DNA of 64,000 nucleotides from Terriglobia bacterium (GCA_020073665.1 JAIQEU010000010.1:1-64000); one strand, 5' to 3'. Positions 17,454-25,985 are shown, numbered from the stretch's first letter. Notes: generated from the sequence alone by a model not told the origin. Program-made: numbers and translations.

Positions 17454-18882
17454 AGCCGCCGTCATCTCGCGCCGCAGCACTAACGAGGGATCAGCCCCGT
17501 CGGCGGGCTCAGTGTTGATCATTGACGACGAGATCGCCATCCGCGAGTCGCTGGAAACCCTGCTGCTTCTGGAAGGCTACGAAGTGGAGTGCGCCGCCAC
17601 CGGCGAAGAGGGCATGGTCCGCCTCGGCGAGCGCCCCTACGACCTGGTACTGCTGGATCTCGCCTTACCCGACCGCAACGGCATCGACCTGCTGCGGGAC
17701 CTCCGCAACCAGGATTCCCAGATCTCCATCATCATGATCACCGCCTACGGCACTGTGGAAAACGCGGTGAAGGCGATGCAGGCGGGGGCGGTGAACTTCG
17801 TCCAGAAGCCCTGGGACAATGAAAAACTGCTGGCCGATGTTCGGGCAGCGGTGGCCCGCCATCGCGCTGAAGAAGAGAACATTCAGCTCAAGCGCGCCCT
17901 GAAGCAGCGTTACAACTTTGAAAACATCGTGGGCAAGGGCGAGCCCATGCTGAAGATCTTCGATCTGGTGGCGCAGGTAGCGCCCAGCCGCTCCACCGTG
18001 CTGCTGCAAGGCGAGAGCGGCACCGGCAAGGAGCTCATCGCCAAGGCCATCCACCTGAACTCGCCGCGCCGCGACCGGCCGTTTGTGCCGGTCAACACCG
18101 GCTCCATGCCTCCCGACCTGCTGGAATCCACGCTTTTTGGACACGTCAAGGGAGCATTTACCAGCGCGGTGGCTTCCAAGAAAGGCTTGTTCGAGATCGC
18201 CGACCGGGGCACGCTGTTCCTCGACGAAATCGGCACCATGGGCATGGACACCCAGAGCAAGATCCTGCGGGTATTGCAGGACCGCAAATTCATGCACTTG
18301 GGCGGAGTGCATGAACTTCAGGTGGACGTCCGCATCATTGCCGCCACCAATGTGGACCTGAAGCAGCATGTGCGCGACGGCAAGTTCCGCGAAGACCTGT
18401 TCTACCGCTTGAATGTCATCACCGTCGATCTTCCACCCTTGCGCCAGCGCAAGGAGGACATTCCCCTGCTGGTGGAGTTCTTCCTCCACCGCTATTCGGA
18501 TGAGAACGAGCGCCAGCTGCGCCGCATCACTCCGGAAGCCTTGCGCCCGTTGCTAACCTACTCCTGGCCGGGGAATGTGCGTGAACTGGAAAACGTGATT
18601 GAGCGCGCCGTCGTGCTCTCCTCAGGCACCGAGATTGGACCCGAACTGCTTCCCGACCACATCGCCGGCCGGGGGACAACTCTCCCCATGCTGGAGCATC
18701 GCGGAGATGCATCCCTGTTCGACATCATGGAAGACTGCGAGCGGCACATCATCCTGGATATGCTGGAAAAGTGCAACTGGAACCAGACCGAAGCCGCGGA
18801 ACGCTTCCACGTCCCGCTGTCCACCCTGAACCAGAAAATCAAACGCCTGAATATTGAGATCAAGAAGAAGACGCGGGAGTAA
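17446..18882 (+). CDS. NtrC-family sigma-54-dependent response regulator
   Basis: A 478-residue regulator: receiver (about 22-135) with phospho-acceptor Asp71 and Lys120, AAA+ sigma-54 activator domain with Walker A GESGTGKE (188-195), and a C-terminal Fis-type helix-turn-helix (NWNQTEAAERFHVPLSTLNQ). The loop that contacts sigma-54 reads GAFTSA (235-240) rather than the usual GAFTGA, a single change at the fifth position. The start overlaps the histidine kinase by 8 bases. Target promoters are not obvious in the window. A heptamer repeat tract begins directly at its stop codon. Confidence 0.94.
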   Translation: MSEAAVISRRSTNEGSAPSAGSVLIIDDEIAIRESLETLLLLEGYEVECAATGEEGMVRLGERPYDLVLLDLALPDRNGIDLLRDLRNQDSQISIIMITAYGTVENAVKAMQAGAVNFVQKPWDNEKLLADVRAAVARHRAEEENIQLKRALKQRYNFENIVGKGEPMLKIFDLVAQVAPSRSTVLLQGESGTGKELIAKAIHLNSPRRDRPFVPVNTGSMPPDLLESTLFGHVKGAFTSAVASKKGLFEIADRGTLFLDEIGTMGMDTQSKILRVLQDRKFMHLGGVHELQVDVRIIAATNVDLKQHVRDGKFREDLFYRLNVITVDLPPLRQRKEDIPLLVEFFLHRYSDENERQLRRITPEALRPLLTYSWPGNVRELENVIERAVVLSSGTEIGPELLPDHIAGRGTTLPMLEHRGDASLFDIMEDCERHIILDMLEKCNWNQTEAAERFHVPLSTLNQKIKRLNIEIKKKTRE

Positions 18883-18916
18883 AAGCTGAAAGCTGATGGC
18901 TGAAAGCTGATAGCTT
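18883..18916. repeat. Period-7 AGCTGAN tandem tract
   Basis: Starts directly after the TAA of the NtrC-type gene. Units read AGCTGAA, AGCTGAT, GGCTGAA, AGCTGAT, then AGCT. This belongs to the dispersed AGCT heptamer family of this window. Confidence 0.85.
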
Positions 18917-18950
18917 CTCTGCTATAGTTCCGTGAGAATCCGCGACTCCC

Positions 18951-19733
18951 ATGGAACTCATCTCGCCCGCAGAATTCGCGAAGGATAAGGTCCAAGCGAT
19001 CCAGGAATATTCCTTCCTGGCCGGACAGTCGGTGACCAACCTGTTTCGCCGGCCCCGCTACATGGCGGACATGATGCAGCAGGCCGACCTGATCGGCTTT
19101 GGTTCCCTGCCCATCGTGGTGCTGACCGGGCTTTTTACCGGGGCGGTGCTGGCGCTGAACAGCGCCAACACTCTGCAGCGATTCGGGTCGCTGTCGCTGC
19201 TGGGCCAACTGGTGTCAGTGGGGATGGTGACCGAACTGGGTCCGGTGCTGACCGGGCTGATGGTGGCGGGGCGCAATTCCTCCGGCATGGCCAGCGAACT
19301 CGGCTCCATGATCGTGACCGAGCAGATTGATGCCATGCGTGCCCTGGGCACCGATCCGATGAAGAAGTTGGTGACTCCGCGGGTAGTTTCCACGGTGTTC
19401 ATGCTCTTCTTCCTGACCATCATCTCGGACCTGCTGGGCCTGGTCGGCGGCTCGGTGGTTGCGACCCTTATCTTCGGGATGGATTCTCACCAGTACTGGA
19501 GTACGGCCTGGCAGGTTCTGGTTTTCCAGGACGTTTTCACCGGTCTGACCAAACCCTTGCTCTTCGGGTTCATCATTGCGACCGTGGGCTGCTATTACGG
19601 AATGACGGCCCGCGGAGGAACCCAAGGCGTAGGCCGGGCAACCACCCAGGCCGTAGTGGCGGCCTCGGTATTTATTCTGCTGGTGGACTTTTTTGCGACC
19701 AAATTCCTGATGGCGATCTTCGGCTATCGCTAA
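18951..19733 (+). CDS. mlaE: MlaE-type ABC transporter permease
   Basis: A 260-residue permease of the MlaE/YrbE family, the membrane part of MCE lipid transporters that move phospholipids or other lipids between the two membranes. Features include the amphipathic N-terminus, a hydrophobic GFGSLPIVVLTGLFTGAVLA stretch, the conserved LGPVLTGLMVAGRNSSGMASELG region split here as LGPVLTGLMVAGR and GMASELGSM, and EQIDAMRALGTDPMKKLVTPR cut as EQIDAMRALG and DPMKKLV. It is followed 3 bases later by the ATPase gene. No MCE substrate-binding protein (MlaD) gene follows; the next gene is convergent. Confidence 0.93.
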   Translation: MELISPAEFAKDKVQAIQEYSFLAGQSVTNLFRRPRYMADMMQQADLIGFGSLPIVVLTGLFTGAVLALNSANTLQRFGSLSLLGQLVSVGMVTELGPVLTGLMVAGRNSSGMASELGSMIVTEQIDAMRALGTDPMKKLVTPRVVSTVFMLFFLTIISDLLGLVGGSVVATLIFGMDSHQYWSTAWQVLVFQDVFTGLTKPLLFGFIIATVGCYYGMTARGGTQGVGRATTQAVVAASVFILLVDFFATKFLMAIFGYR

Positions 19734-19736
19734 CCC

Positions 19737-20585
19737 ATGTCCGCACCTCCCACCACCACTGCCGAGCTGGCCCAGAACACCCAGGATGCGATTGGCCCCA
19801 TCATCGCCTTCGACAATGTCTCCATCGCCTTCGAGGACAACACGGTACTCGACGGCATCTCGTTCCAGCTACCGCGCGGCGAAACCAAGGCCATCTTCGG
19901 AGTCGCCGGGTCGGGCAAGAGCACCATTTTAAAACTGACGCTGGGCTTGATAAAACCGGACGGCGGTCGCATCCGGGTGCTCGGTGAAGACGTGACGCAA
20001 ATGCCGGAAGACGACCTGTTTGAGCTGCGGCGCAAGATCGGAATGGTCTTCCAGGAGAGCGCCCTGTTCGACTCGCTCACCGTTCGGGACAATGTCGCGT
20101 TCCGTCTGATGGAGGAAGCCAAGATTACCGAAGAGGAAATCGAACGCCGGGTAGTCGAGGCTTTGAGTTTCGTGGAGCTCGAGCACACTTTGAACATGTT
20201 GCCCTCGGAACTCTCTGGAGGCATGCGCCGACGTGTGGCCATTGCCCGCGCCATCATTGCCCAGCCGGAAATTCTGCTTTACGATTCGCCCACGGGCGGC
20301 CTGGATCCGGTGACCTCGACCACCATCGTGGAATTGATCATCAAGCAGCGCGACGTCTACAAAACCAGCTCCCTGCTGGTGACCCACCGCCTGCAGGATG
20401 CCTTCATCATGGCCACGCATAGCTTCGATCGCAAGACCAACCACATGCGCCCGCTGCCCCGAGGCGAACGGGGAGAAGTCCCCATGACCTTCCTGATTCT
20501 CCGCGACGGGAAAGTAATTTTCGATGGCGATGCGCAGGAACTGGCGCAGTCGAGGGACGAATACATCCGGGAATACATCTCTTAG
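19737..20585 (+). CDS. mlaF: MlaF-type ABC transporter ATPase with altered Walker B
   Basis: A 282-residue ABC ATPase paired with the MlaE permease. Walker A is GVAGSGKS (55-62), the Q-loop is VFQES (104-108), the signature is LSGGMRRR (159-166) and the switch His is His217. Walker B reads ILLYDSPTGG (179-188): the catalytic glutamate expected after the aspartate is Ser184. A basic insertion of about 20 residues (about 228-250) precedes the last strand. Missing catalytic Glu normally lowers ATPase activity unless compensated, so either this lineage uses a variant mechanism or another residue serves. ATG at 19737, 3 bases after mlaE. Confidence 0.9.
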   Translation: MSAPPTTTAELAQNTQDAIGPIIAFDNVSIAFEDNTVLDGISFQLPRGETKAIFGVAGSGKSTILKLTLGLIKPDGGRIRVLGEDVTQMPEDDLFELRRKIGMVFQESALFDSLTVRDNVAFRLMEEAKITEEEIERRVVEALSFVELEHTLNMLPSELSGGMRRRVAIARAIIAQPEILLYDSPTGGLDPVTSTTIVELIIKQRDVYKTSSLLVTHRLQDAFIMATHSFDRKTNHMRPLPRGERGEVPMTFLILRDGKVIFDGDAQELAQSRDEYIREYIS

Positions 20586-20628
20586 CGATTGGGTAACTGT
20601 GTGATTTCGTAATCGGGGAATTCAGCAC

Positions 20629-20672
20629 CCTGAGCGCCGATTCTGCCTTACCCGGTAGAACTGGCGCTCAGG
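20629..20672. terminator. Hairpin between convergent genes
   Basis: A perfect 10-bp stem, CCTGAGCGCC (20629-20638) and GGCGCTCAGG (20663-20672), with a 24-base loop. It lies between the ends of mlaF (plus) and the first paralogue gene (minus), where a bidirectional terminator would be expected. No T-run, so it may instead be an RNA-stabilising or interspersed palindrome. Confidence 0.5.
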
Positions 20673-20695
20673 ATGACGATACCAACGTGGCTGAA

Positions 20696-21166
20696 CTAGC
20701 TGGCTTTGGCCATGGCCGCTTCCGCCATCGCCTTGCGCCGCGCTGCCACACGCGTTTCGGTCATCTTGAAGAATTCCTTCGCGCGCTCAGAACCGTTGAT
20801 CAGCGTCTCGACATTGCGGAACAAGGTTGGGCTCTGCATCTTTTCCCGCAGTTCTTTGAGGAAAGGATGGACCTTGGCAAAGAGGAAGAACATTTCGCCG
20901 CTGAAGCTGGGCTCCAGGAAAAGCTCCTGGTTTACGGCCCCATGCAGGGCCAGGGAGGCGGCCATCTCCCAATAGCCTCCGACCTGGCGCAGCCAGGCGT
21001 TCTCCTGCGTTCCCAGGGCGGTGGCAATCTTCACGATCTCGTCCACGCTCTCCGGCCAGAATTGCGTGAGCCACCAATTGCGAGCTTTGCGGATCTCCGC
21101 CTCGCGGCGCAGGTCGTATAGTTTGAGAATCAATTCGGCATCGGCGGTAGTTGGCTTGTTCGACAT
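20696..21166 (-). CDS. Unknown protein, tandem paralogue 1
   Basis: A 156-residue soluble, mainly helical protein. It shares most of its sequence with the next gene upstream: ADAELILKLYDLRRE at the start, then KARNWWL, a middle GYWEMAASLALHGA, SFSGEMFFLFAKV and a C-terminal TRVAARRKAM. Start chosen at 21166, where GGAGG lies 6 bases upstream, over a longer frame to 21244. I assign no function; the WW and EMAASL features recall no enzyme motif. The two copies lie in the same direction, 112 bases apart, downstream of topA. Confidence 0.85.
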   Translation of the reverse strand: MSNKPTTADAELILKLYDLRREAEIRKARNWWLTQFWPESVDEIVKIATALGTQENAWLRQVGGYWEMAASLALHGAVNQELFLEPSFSGEMFFLFAKVHPFLKELREKMQSPTLFRNVETLINGSERAKEFFKMTETRVAARRKAMAEAAMAKAS

Positions 21167-21278
21167 GAGAACCTCCGTAGAGTTTGCTATTGAGATCGGG
21201 CGATTGCTGGAGCCGCATCGCCGCAGGGTAGTTGATGAGCCCAAGCCCGGTGGCGATTCTGAAAATTGCAGAACGAAG

Positions 21279-21743
21279 CTAGCTGGCCTTGGGCTCGCCG
21301 GCCATCGCTTTGCGCCGGGCTGCTACACGCGTCTCGAACGCCCTCAGCCGTTCGCGGGCGTCTTTTGATCGCGTGAGCACTTTCTCGATGTTGCCAAACA
21401 TGCGCGGGCTATTCATCTTCTGGCGCAGGTCTTTGAGGATAGGCTGCATTTTGGCGTAGAGGAAGTACATTTCACCGCTGAAGCTGGTCTCCAGAAACAG
21501 CTCGGCATTCGCGGCCCCGTGCAATACCAGCGAGGCCGACATCTCCCAATAACCGATCACCTGGCGCAGCCAGTTGTTCTCCGGCGTACCCGGGGCGTTT
21601 GCCACTTTCATGAAATCCTCGGCGGTCTGTGGCCAGAACGTCATCAGCCACCAGTTCCTGGCTTTGCGCATCTCGGGTTCGCGGCGAAGGTCATACAGCT
21701 TCAGGATCAGCTCGGCATCCGCCACCGTCGGCTTCTTAGGCAT
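21279..21743 (-). CDS. Unknown protein, tandem paralogue 2
   Basis: A 154-residue protein, a close tandem copy of the neighbouring 156-residue one. Shared blocks are ADAELILKLYDLRREPEMRK, KARNWWL, IGYWEMSASLVLHGAAN, TSFSGEMYFLYAKM and TRVAARRKAMAGEP. The ribosome-binding site GGAGG sits 6 bases before the ATG at 21743. Both copies have intact frames and similar lengths, so both are probably made. Duplication looks moderately old, as many positions differ. Function unknown; no membrane span or signal peptide. Confidence 0.85.
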   Translation of the reverse strand: MPKKPTVADAELILKLYDLRREPEMRKARNWWLMTFWPQTAEDFMKVANAPGTPENNWLRQVIGYWEMSASLVLHGAANAELFLETSFSGEMYFLYAKMQPILKDLRQKMNSPRMFGNIEKVLTRSKDARERLRAFETRVAARRKAMAGEPKAS

Positions 21744-21792
21744 GAATCCTCCACGACAATTCAGTCATTGGGAAATTGCGTCGTCGGGTAAT

Positions 21793-24276
21793 TTACGGCA
21801 CAGTGGTCGCGGCTTCCACCGGCACGGGCCGCTCGTACTCGCACTCTTTATTCGGACACGCAATCACCGGGCCGGCCTTCAGCGTTTTCTCCACCAGGTA
21901 TTCGCTACCGCAGCTGGGACACTTCTCCGACAGCGGCTTGTGCGCCGAGGTGAACTTGCAGGTCGGGTAATTTGAGCATCCGTAGAACGTGTTTCCCTTG
22001 CGCGCCTTTTTCTCTACCAGGTCGCCGTCCTTGCACAACGGGCACTTTACCCCGATGAAATTCTGCTTCACGAACTTGCAATCGGGATACCCGCTGCAGG
22101 CGGTGAACTCGCCATAGCGTCCGTGGCGGATCATCAAGTTGCGCCCGCACTTGGGACAGGGCTCATCCAGCGGAATGTCGGGGACCTTCTTGCCCTGGTC
22201 CAGGCGGCGAGTAGTCTTGCAATCGGGATACCCGGTGCACGCCATGAACTGGCCGAAACGCCCGCGCTTCAGCACCATCACCTTGCCGCAATTCTCGCAA
22301 TATTCTTCCTGGGTGGTTTCCTGGATGTCGGCGGAGTCCAGGTCGGGCAGGTTAATGGGATTTTCTTTGGTGAAGGTGCAGCTGTTCGGATCTTCCTTGT
22401 CGTAGGAACTGCAAGCGTAGAAAGACCCGTGCTTGCCCCACTTGATGACCAGCGGCGACTGGCAACGCTCGCACTTCTCGTCGGTGGGCTTCTCCATACG
22501 CTTGATGTTTTCCATGTGCTTCTCAGCGTATTTGAGGTCCTTGGCAAAACGCTTGTAGAAGTCCGCCAGCGCGACGGTCCACTTCTCTTTGCCTTCTTCG
22601 ATCTCATCCAGTTCTTCTTCCAGCCGGGCGGTGTACTGGACGTCGAAAATGTCGCGGAAGTTTTCCACCAGCAGATCGGTGACCACCAGCCCGATTTCGG
22701 TGGGCACAAACTTACCGCCCAGCTTCTGCACATACTGGCGTTCCTGGATGGTGCTCAGAATGGCGGAATATGTCGATGGCCGGCCGATGCCGCATTCTTC
22801 CAGTTCCTTGACCAGCGATGCTTCGTTGTATCGCGGCGGAGGCTCGGTAAAGTGCTGTTCCGGCTTCAGTTCTTTCAGCGTGAGTTTCTGCCCTGGCTCC
22901 ATCGGCGGCAGCTTGTGCTTGAGCTCTTCTTCCTCCTCGTCCTTGCCTTCCTTGGACTCTTCGTACACCTTGAGGAAGCCGTCGAACTTGAGCACCGAAC
23001 CGGTGACGCGGAACCAGAAACTCTCTGTGCCGGACTTGGCGTCGATATCAACCGAGGTCTGATCAAATACCGCCGGGGTAATCTGCGAGGCTACGAAGCG
23101 TTGCCAGATCAGCTTGTAGACCTTGTATTCGTCTTCCTTCAAATACTGCTGGATCTGGTCGGGATGGCGCATGGCCGAGGACGGCCGGATGGCTTCGTGC
23201 GCTGCCTGCGCTTCCTTCTTCTCTTTATATGTGTTGGGTGACCCGGGCAGGTAAGGCTCGCCATACTGCGACTTGATGTACTCCCGCACTTCCTCCAGGG
23301 CGTCATTCGAGACCCGGGTGGAATCGGTGCGCATATAGGTGATCAGGCCGACCAGGCCTTCTTCGCCCAGTTCCACGCCTTCATACAGGCGCTGCGCGAT
23401 CATCATGGTGCGCTTCACACTGAAGCGCAGCTTGCGCGAGGCGTCCTGTTGCAGCTTGCTGGTGGTAAAGGGCGGAGTGGCATTGCGCCGCCGCTCCTTG
23501 CGATCGACGGTGCGGACCACCCAGTCGGCGTTCTCGAGCGCGACCCGGATTTTCTCCGCTTCCTCAGCGTTGTGAACTTCGATCTTTTCTTCGCCCTTGC
23601 CCTGGAAGCGGGCATCAAACGCCGGCGGCTTACTGGCTGCGAGATGAGCGTCGATGGTCCAGTATTCAACCTTCTGGAAAGCCTTGATCTCGCGCTCGCG
23701 CTCCACGATCAGCCGCAAAGCCACGGTTTGCACGCGACCGGCGGAGAGGCCGCGGCGCACTTTGTCCCACAGCAGCGGCGACACCTGGTATCCCACCAGG
23801 CGGTCAAGCACGCGCCGGGTCTGTTGCGCGTCAACCAGGTTGCGGTCGATGTCGCGGGGATGCTCGAAGGCCTCACGTACCGCTCGTTGCGTGATCTCGT
23901 TGAAAGTCACCCTCCGGATGCGCTCGCCGCCTTCGTCCTTGTCCTTATCCTTCTTCTTTTTCTTCTTGGAGCCGTTGCTGCCCAGTTCCTCAGCCAGGTG
24001 GGCGGCAATGGCTTCGCCTTCGCGGTCGGGGTCAGGCGCCAGGTAGATCTTGTCCGCCGACTCAGCCAGTTTCTTAAGTTTGGCGAGGACTTTCTCTTTG
24101 CCCGGAATCACGATGTAGTCGGTTTCGAAATCATTATTGATATCGACCCCGAGCGTGCTCTTGGGCAGATCTTTGACGTGGCCGAGCGAGGCTTCGACCG
24201 TAAAACCCTTGCCCAGATACTTCTGGATGGTCTTGGCCTTGGCTGGCGATTCTACGATGACTAAACCTTTAGACAA
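21793..24276 (-). CDS. topA: DNA topoisomerase I
   Basis: An 827-residue type IA topoisomerase that relaxes negative supercoils. The TOPRIM domain begins with VIVESPAKAKTI (Glu9) and contains the acidic DPDREGE triad (82-88). The strand-cleaving tyrosine is Tyr314 in LITYMRTDS. A lysine-rich insert KKKKKKDKDKDEGG lies at about 104-117. The C-terminus carries five Cys4 zinc-ribbon repeats (each starting CERC, CENC, CPKC, CPLC and CPSC), more than the three in E. coli TopA. Downstream of dprA, as in many bacteria, but separated from it by an inserted four-helix-bundle gene. Confidence 0.97.
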   Translation of the reverse strand: MSKGLVIVESPAKAKTIQKYLGKGFTVEASLGHVKDLPKSTLGVDINNDFETDYIVIPGKEKVLAKLKKLAESADKIYLAPDPDREGEAIAAHLAEELGSNGSKKKKKKDKDKDEGGERIRRVTFNEITQRAVREAFEHPRDIDRNLVDAQQTRRVLDRLVGYQVSPLLWDKVRRGLSAGRVQTVALRLIVEREREIKAFQKVEYWTIDAHLAASKPPAFDARFQGKGEEKIEVHNAEEAEKIRVALENADWVVRTVDRKERRRNATPPFTTSKLQQDASRKLRFSVKRTMMIAQRLYEGVELGEEGLVGLITYMRTDSTRVSNDALEEVREYIKSQYGEPYLPGSPNTYKEKKEAQAAHEAIRPSSAMRHPDQIQQYLKEDEYKVYKLIWQRFVASQITPAVFDQTSVDIDAKSGTESFWFRVTGSVLKFDGFLKVYEESKEGKDEEEEELKHKLPPMEPGQKLTLKELKPEQHFTEPPPRYNEASLVKELEECGIGRPSTYSAILSTIQERQYVQKLGGKFVPTEIGLVVTDLLVENFRDIFDVQYTARLEEELDEIEEGKEKWTVALADFYKRFAKDLKYAEKHMENIKRMEKPTDEKCERCQSPLVIKWGKHGSFYACSSYDKEDPNSCTFTKENPINLPDLDSADIQETTQEEYCENCGKVMVLKRGRFGQFMACTGYPDCKTTRRLDQGKKVPDIPLDEPCPKCGRNLMIRHGRYGEFTACSGYPDCKFVKQNFIGVKCPLCKDGDLVEKKARKGNTFYGCSNYPTCKFTSAHKPLSEKCPSCGSEYLVEKTLKAGPVIACPNKECEYERPVPVEAATTVP

Positions 24277-24347
24277 TGGTTCCCCTGTTCGAGTATTGCT
24301 TCGAAGCTAGCACGAAGTGGAGGTGGTCAACAAGTTGGAGGGACCAC

Positions 24348-24386
24348 AGCTCTTAGCTCCTAGCTCTTAGCTGTTAGCTCAAGAAC
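24348..24386. repeat. Left inverted arm, AGCT heptamer type
   Basis: Units AGCTCTT, AGCTCCT, AGCTCTT, AGCTGTT then AGCTCAAGAAC. Its reverse complement matches the arm at 24771-24810, including an exact 13-base inner match (TTAGCTCAAGAAC). The arm overlaps the 3' end of the four-helix-bundle gene. Confidence 0.85.
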
Positions 24387-24759
24387 TCTTTCTTACGGCT
24401 TTCAATGCGCCCTTCAGCTTCTGTGAGAGTGATGACAACATTCGCATGATTTCGCTTAAATCGGAATCCAAACGGACATATTCGTCGCTTGTCAAGAACT
24501 CCAAGTCCCGCGCCAATCGGAAGTGATACGAGAGCTCCGCGCCCGAGCCCATTGCGATCTGGACAAAGCGCCCCATTTCACCATCCGATCTCCTGCCGCA
24601 GCCCTCGGCCAGGTTAGCCGGAATTGATGCACAGGAGCGCCGCATCTGACTGGTTAACCCGAATCGTTCCTCATTAGGAAAGCTGCGCGTGCCCTTGTAG
24701 ACGGACAATGTCAATCTGTGAGCTTTTTCCCAGACCAGAAGATCCTGGTAATTTCTCAT
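24379..24759 (-). CDS. Four-helix-bundle protein of the 23S rRNA intervening-sequence type
   Basis: A 126-residue protein of the S23/IVP family, first known from intervening sequences inside 23S rRNA genes and related to the Avd proteins of diversity-generating retroelements. The family line is clear: LVWEKAHRL, SFPNEERFGLTSQMRRS, SIPANLAEGCGRR, IAMGSGAELSYHFRLARDL. Its biochemical role is unknown; the family forms pentameric helical bundles. The gene lies between dprA and topA and is enclosed by inverted AGCT-heptamer arms of about 40 bases, an arrangement that recalls the stem of an rRNA intervening sequence. Start ATG at 24759. Confidence 0.92.
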   Translation of the reverse strand: MRNYQDLLVWEKAHRLTLSVYKGTRSFPNEERFGLTSQMRRSCASIPANLAEGCGRRSDGEMGRFVQIAMGSGAELSYHFRLARDLEFLTSDEYVRLDSDLSEIMRMLSSLSQKLKGALKAVRKSS

Positions 24760-24770
24760 TCTAGTGTTCC

Positions 24771-24810
24771 GTTCTTGAGCTAAAAGCTAAGAGCTAACAG
24801 CTAAAAGCTT
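24771..24810. repeat. Right inverted arm, AGCT heptamer type
   Basis: Begins GTTCTTGAGCTAA and continues with units AGCTAAG, AGCTAAC, AGCTAAA and AGCTT. It is the inverted partner of 24348-24386 and contains the stop codon and last residues (Lys-Ser-Phe) of dprA. Confidence 0.85.
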
Positions 24811-25985
24811 TTCACGAAATTCTTTCCCGGCAACTGTTTAACCTTGCCGGCCAGCTCCAGCTCGAAGAGGGCAGCGAAGATTTCCGATGACGATAGCTCC
24901 GGTTCCAGGCGCTCGACGATTTCGTCAATTTGCGTGGCTTCGTCGGCCTTGAGCACCTTCAGAATTTTTTTCTCGTGCGGACCGAGGTCAGCCTGGTCCC
25001 CGAATAGAGATGCGGTTTGCTCCCCTGCCGATTCACCGGCCAGTTTGGGTTCGAGCGCAAGTCGTACATCTGTCGGGAGTTCTTCCCAAACATCTTCCCA
25101 AGTGGCTACCAGCTTGGCACCTTGTTTGATGAGGGTGTTGGGTCCCCAGGAGTTCTTGTTGGTAACGTTCCCCGGAACAGCAAACACGTCGCGGCCTTGC
25201 TCCAGGGCGCAGCGGGCCGTGATGCGTGTGCCGCTGTATTCGGCGGCTTCCACCACCAGCACCCCGATCGACAGCCCGCTGATGATGCGATTGCGGATGG
25301 GAAAATTCTGCGGCGCGGGAAAAGTGGTCAGCGGGAATTCCGAAAGCAGCGCCCCGCCGAGGGCGAGAATCTGCTCGGTCAAGCGCGTGTTTTCCTTGGG
25401 ATAAATAACGTCGATTCCCGTGCCCAGGACGGCTACCGTCATGCCTTTTCCTGCCAGGGCGCCGCGGTGTCCAGCCGTGTCCACGCCACGGGCCAGGCCA
25501 CTGAAGATGACTAGGCCGCGGGCGGCCAAGTCGCAGGAGAGGCGCTCAGCCATGCCGGTGCCATAGGGCGTAGGGTGACGCGTGCCCACCAGCGCGATTC
25601 CCGGCTGTGATACAGCGGCCGCATCGCCACGAACGTAGAGCACCAGCGGCGGATCGTAAATCTGCTTCAACTGGGGAGGATAAGCGGGCTCTTCGCAGCC
25701 CAGGATGGACACACCTGCAGCGACCGCGCGCGCCCATTCGTCGTGGGCAAGTTCCAGGGAGCGTCCGGTTCCCAACGATTGCGCCGAAACCGCTTGCATG
25801 CCGCTGGCTTCCAATTCGGTCAAAGACGCCCGAAACACGGCTTCCACGCTGCCGAAAAACTCTGTCACCCGGCGCGCGCGCGTCGCTCCCAAGCCGGGCG
25901 TGAGCGCCAGCGCCAGCCACTCCAGCGTGTGACTTTCCACCTTTGCCGGGGCCGTCCCCACGGTTTCTGCCACAGCGACCTCCAC
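24801..25985 (-). CDS. dprA: DNA processing protein DprA
   Basis: A 394-residue DprA/Smf protein that protects incoming single-stranded DNA and loads RecA during transformation. It has the N-terminal SAM-like region, the Rossmann fold core with IALVGTRHPTPYG, the SGLARGVDTAGHRGAL segment, VLGTGIDVIYPKEN, FPIRNRIISGLS and EYSGTRITARCALEQGRDVFAVPG (split), and a C-terminal winged-helix DprA_WH domain (about 330-390). GTG start at 25985 with GGAG 5 bases upstream. The last three codons and stop lie inside a heptamer repeat, suggesting that the repeat replaced or extended the original end. topA is downstream. Confidence 0.95.
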   Translation of the reverse strand: MEVAVAETVGTAPAKVESHTLEWLALALTPGLGATRARRVTEFFGSVEAVFRASLTELEASGMQAVSAQSLGTGRSLELAHDEWARAVAAGVSILGCEEPAYPPQLKQIYDPPLVLYVRGDAAAVSQPGIALVGTRHPTPYGTGMAERLSCDLAARGLVIFSGLARGVDTAGHRGALAGKGMTVAVLGTGIDVIYPKENTRLTEQILALGGALLSEFPLTTFPAPQNFPIRNRIISGLSIGVLVVEAAEYSGTRITARCALEQGRDVFAVPGNVTNKNSWGPNTLIKQGAKLVATWEDVWEELPTDVRLALEPKLAGESAGEQTASLFGDQADLGPHEKKILKVLKADEATQIDEIVERLEPELSSSEIFAALFELELAGKVKQLPGKNFVKSF

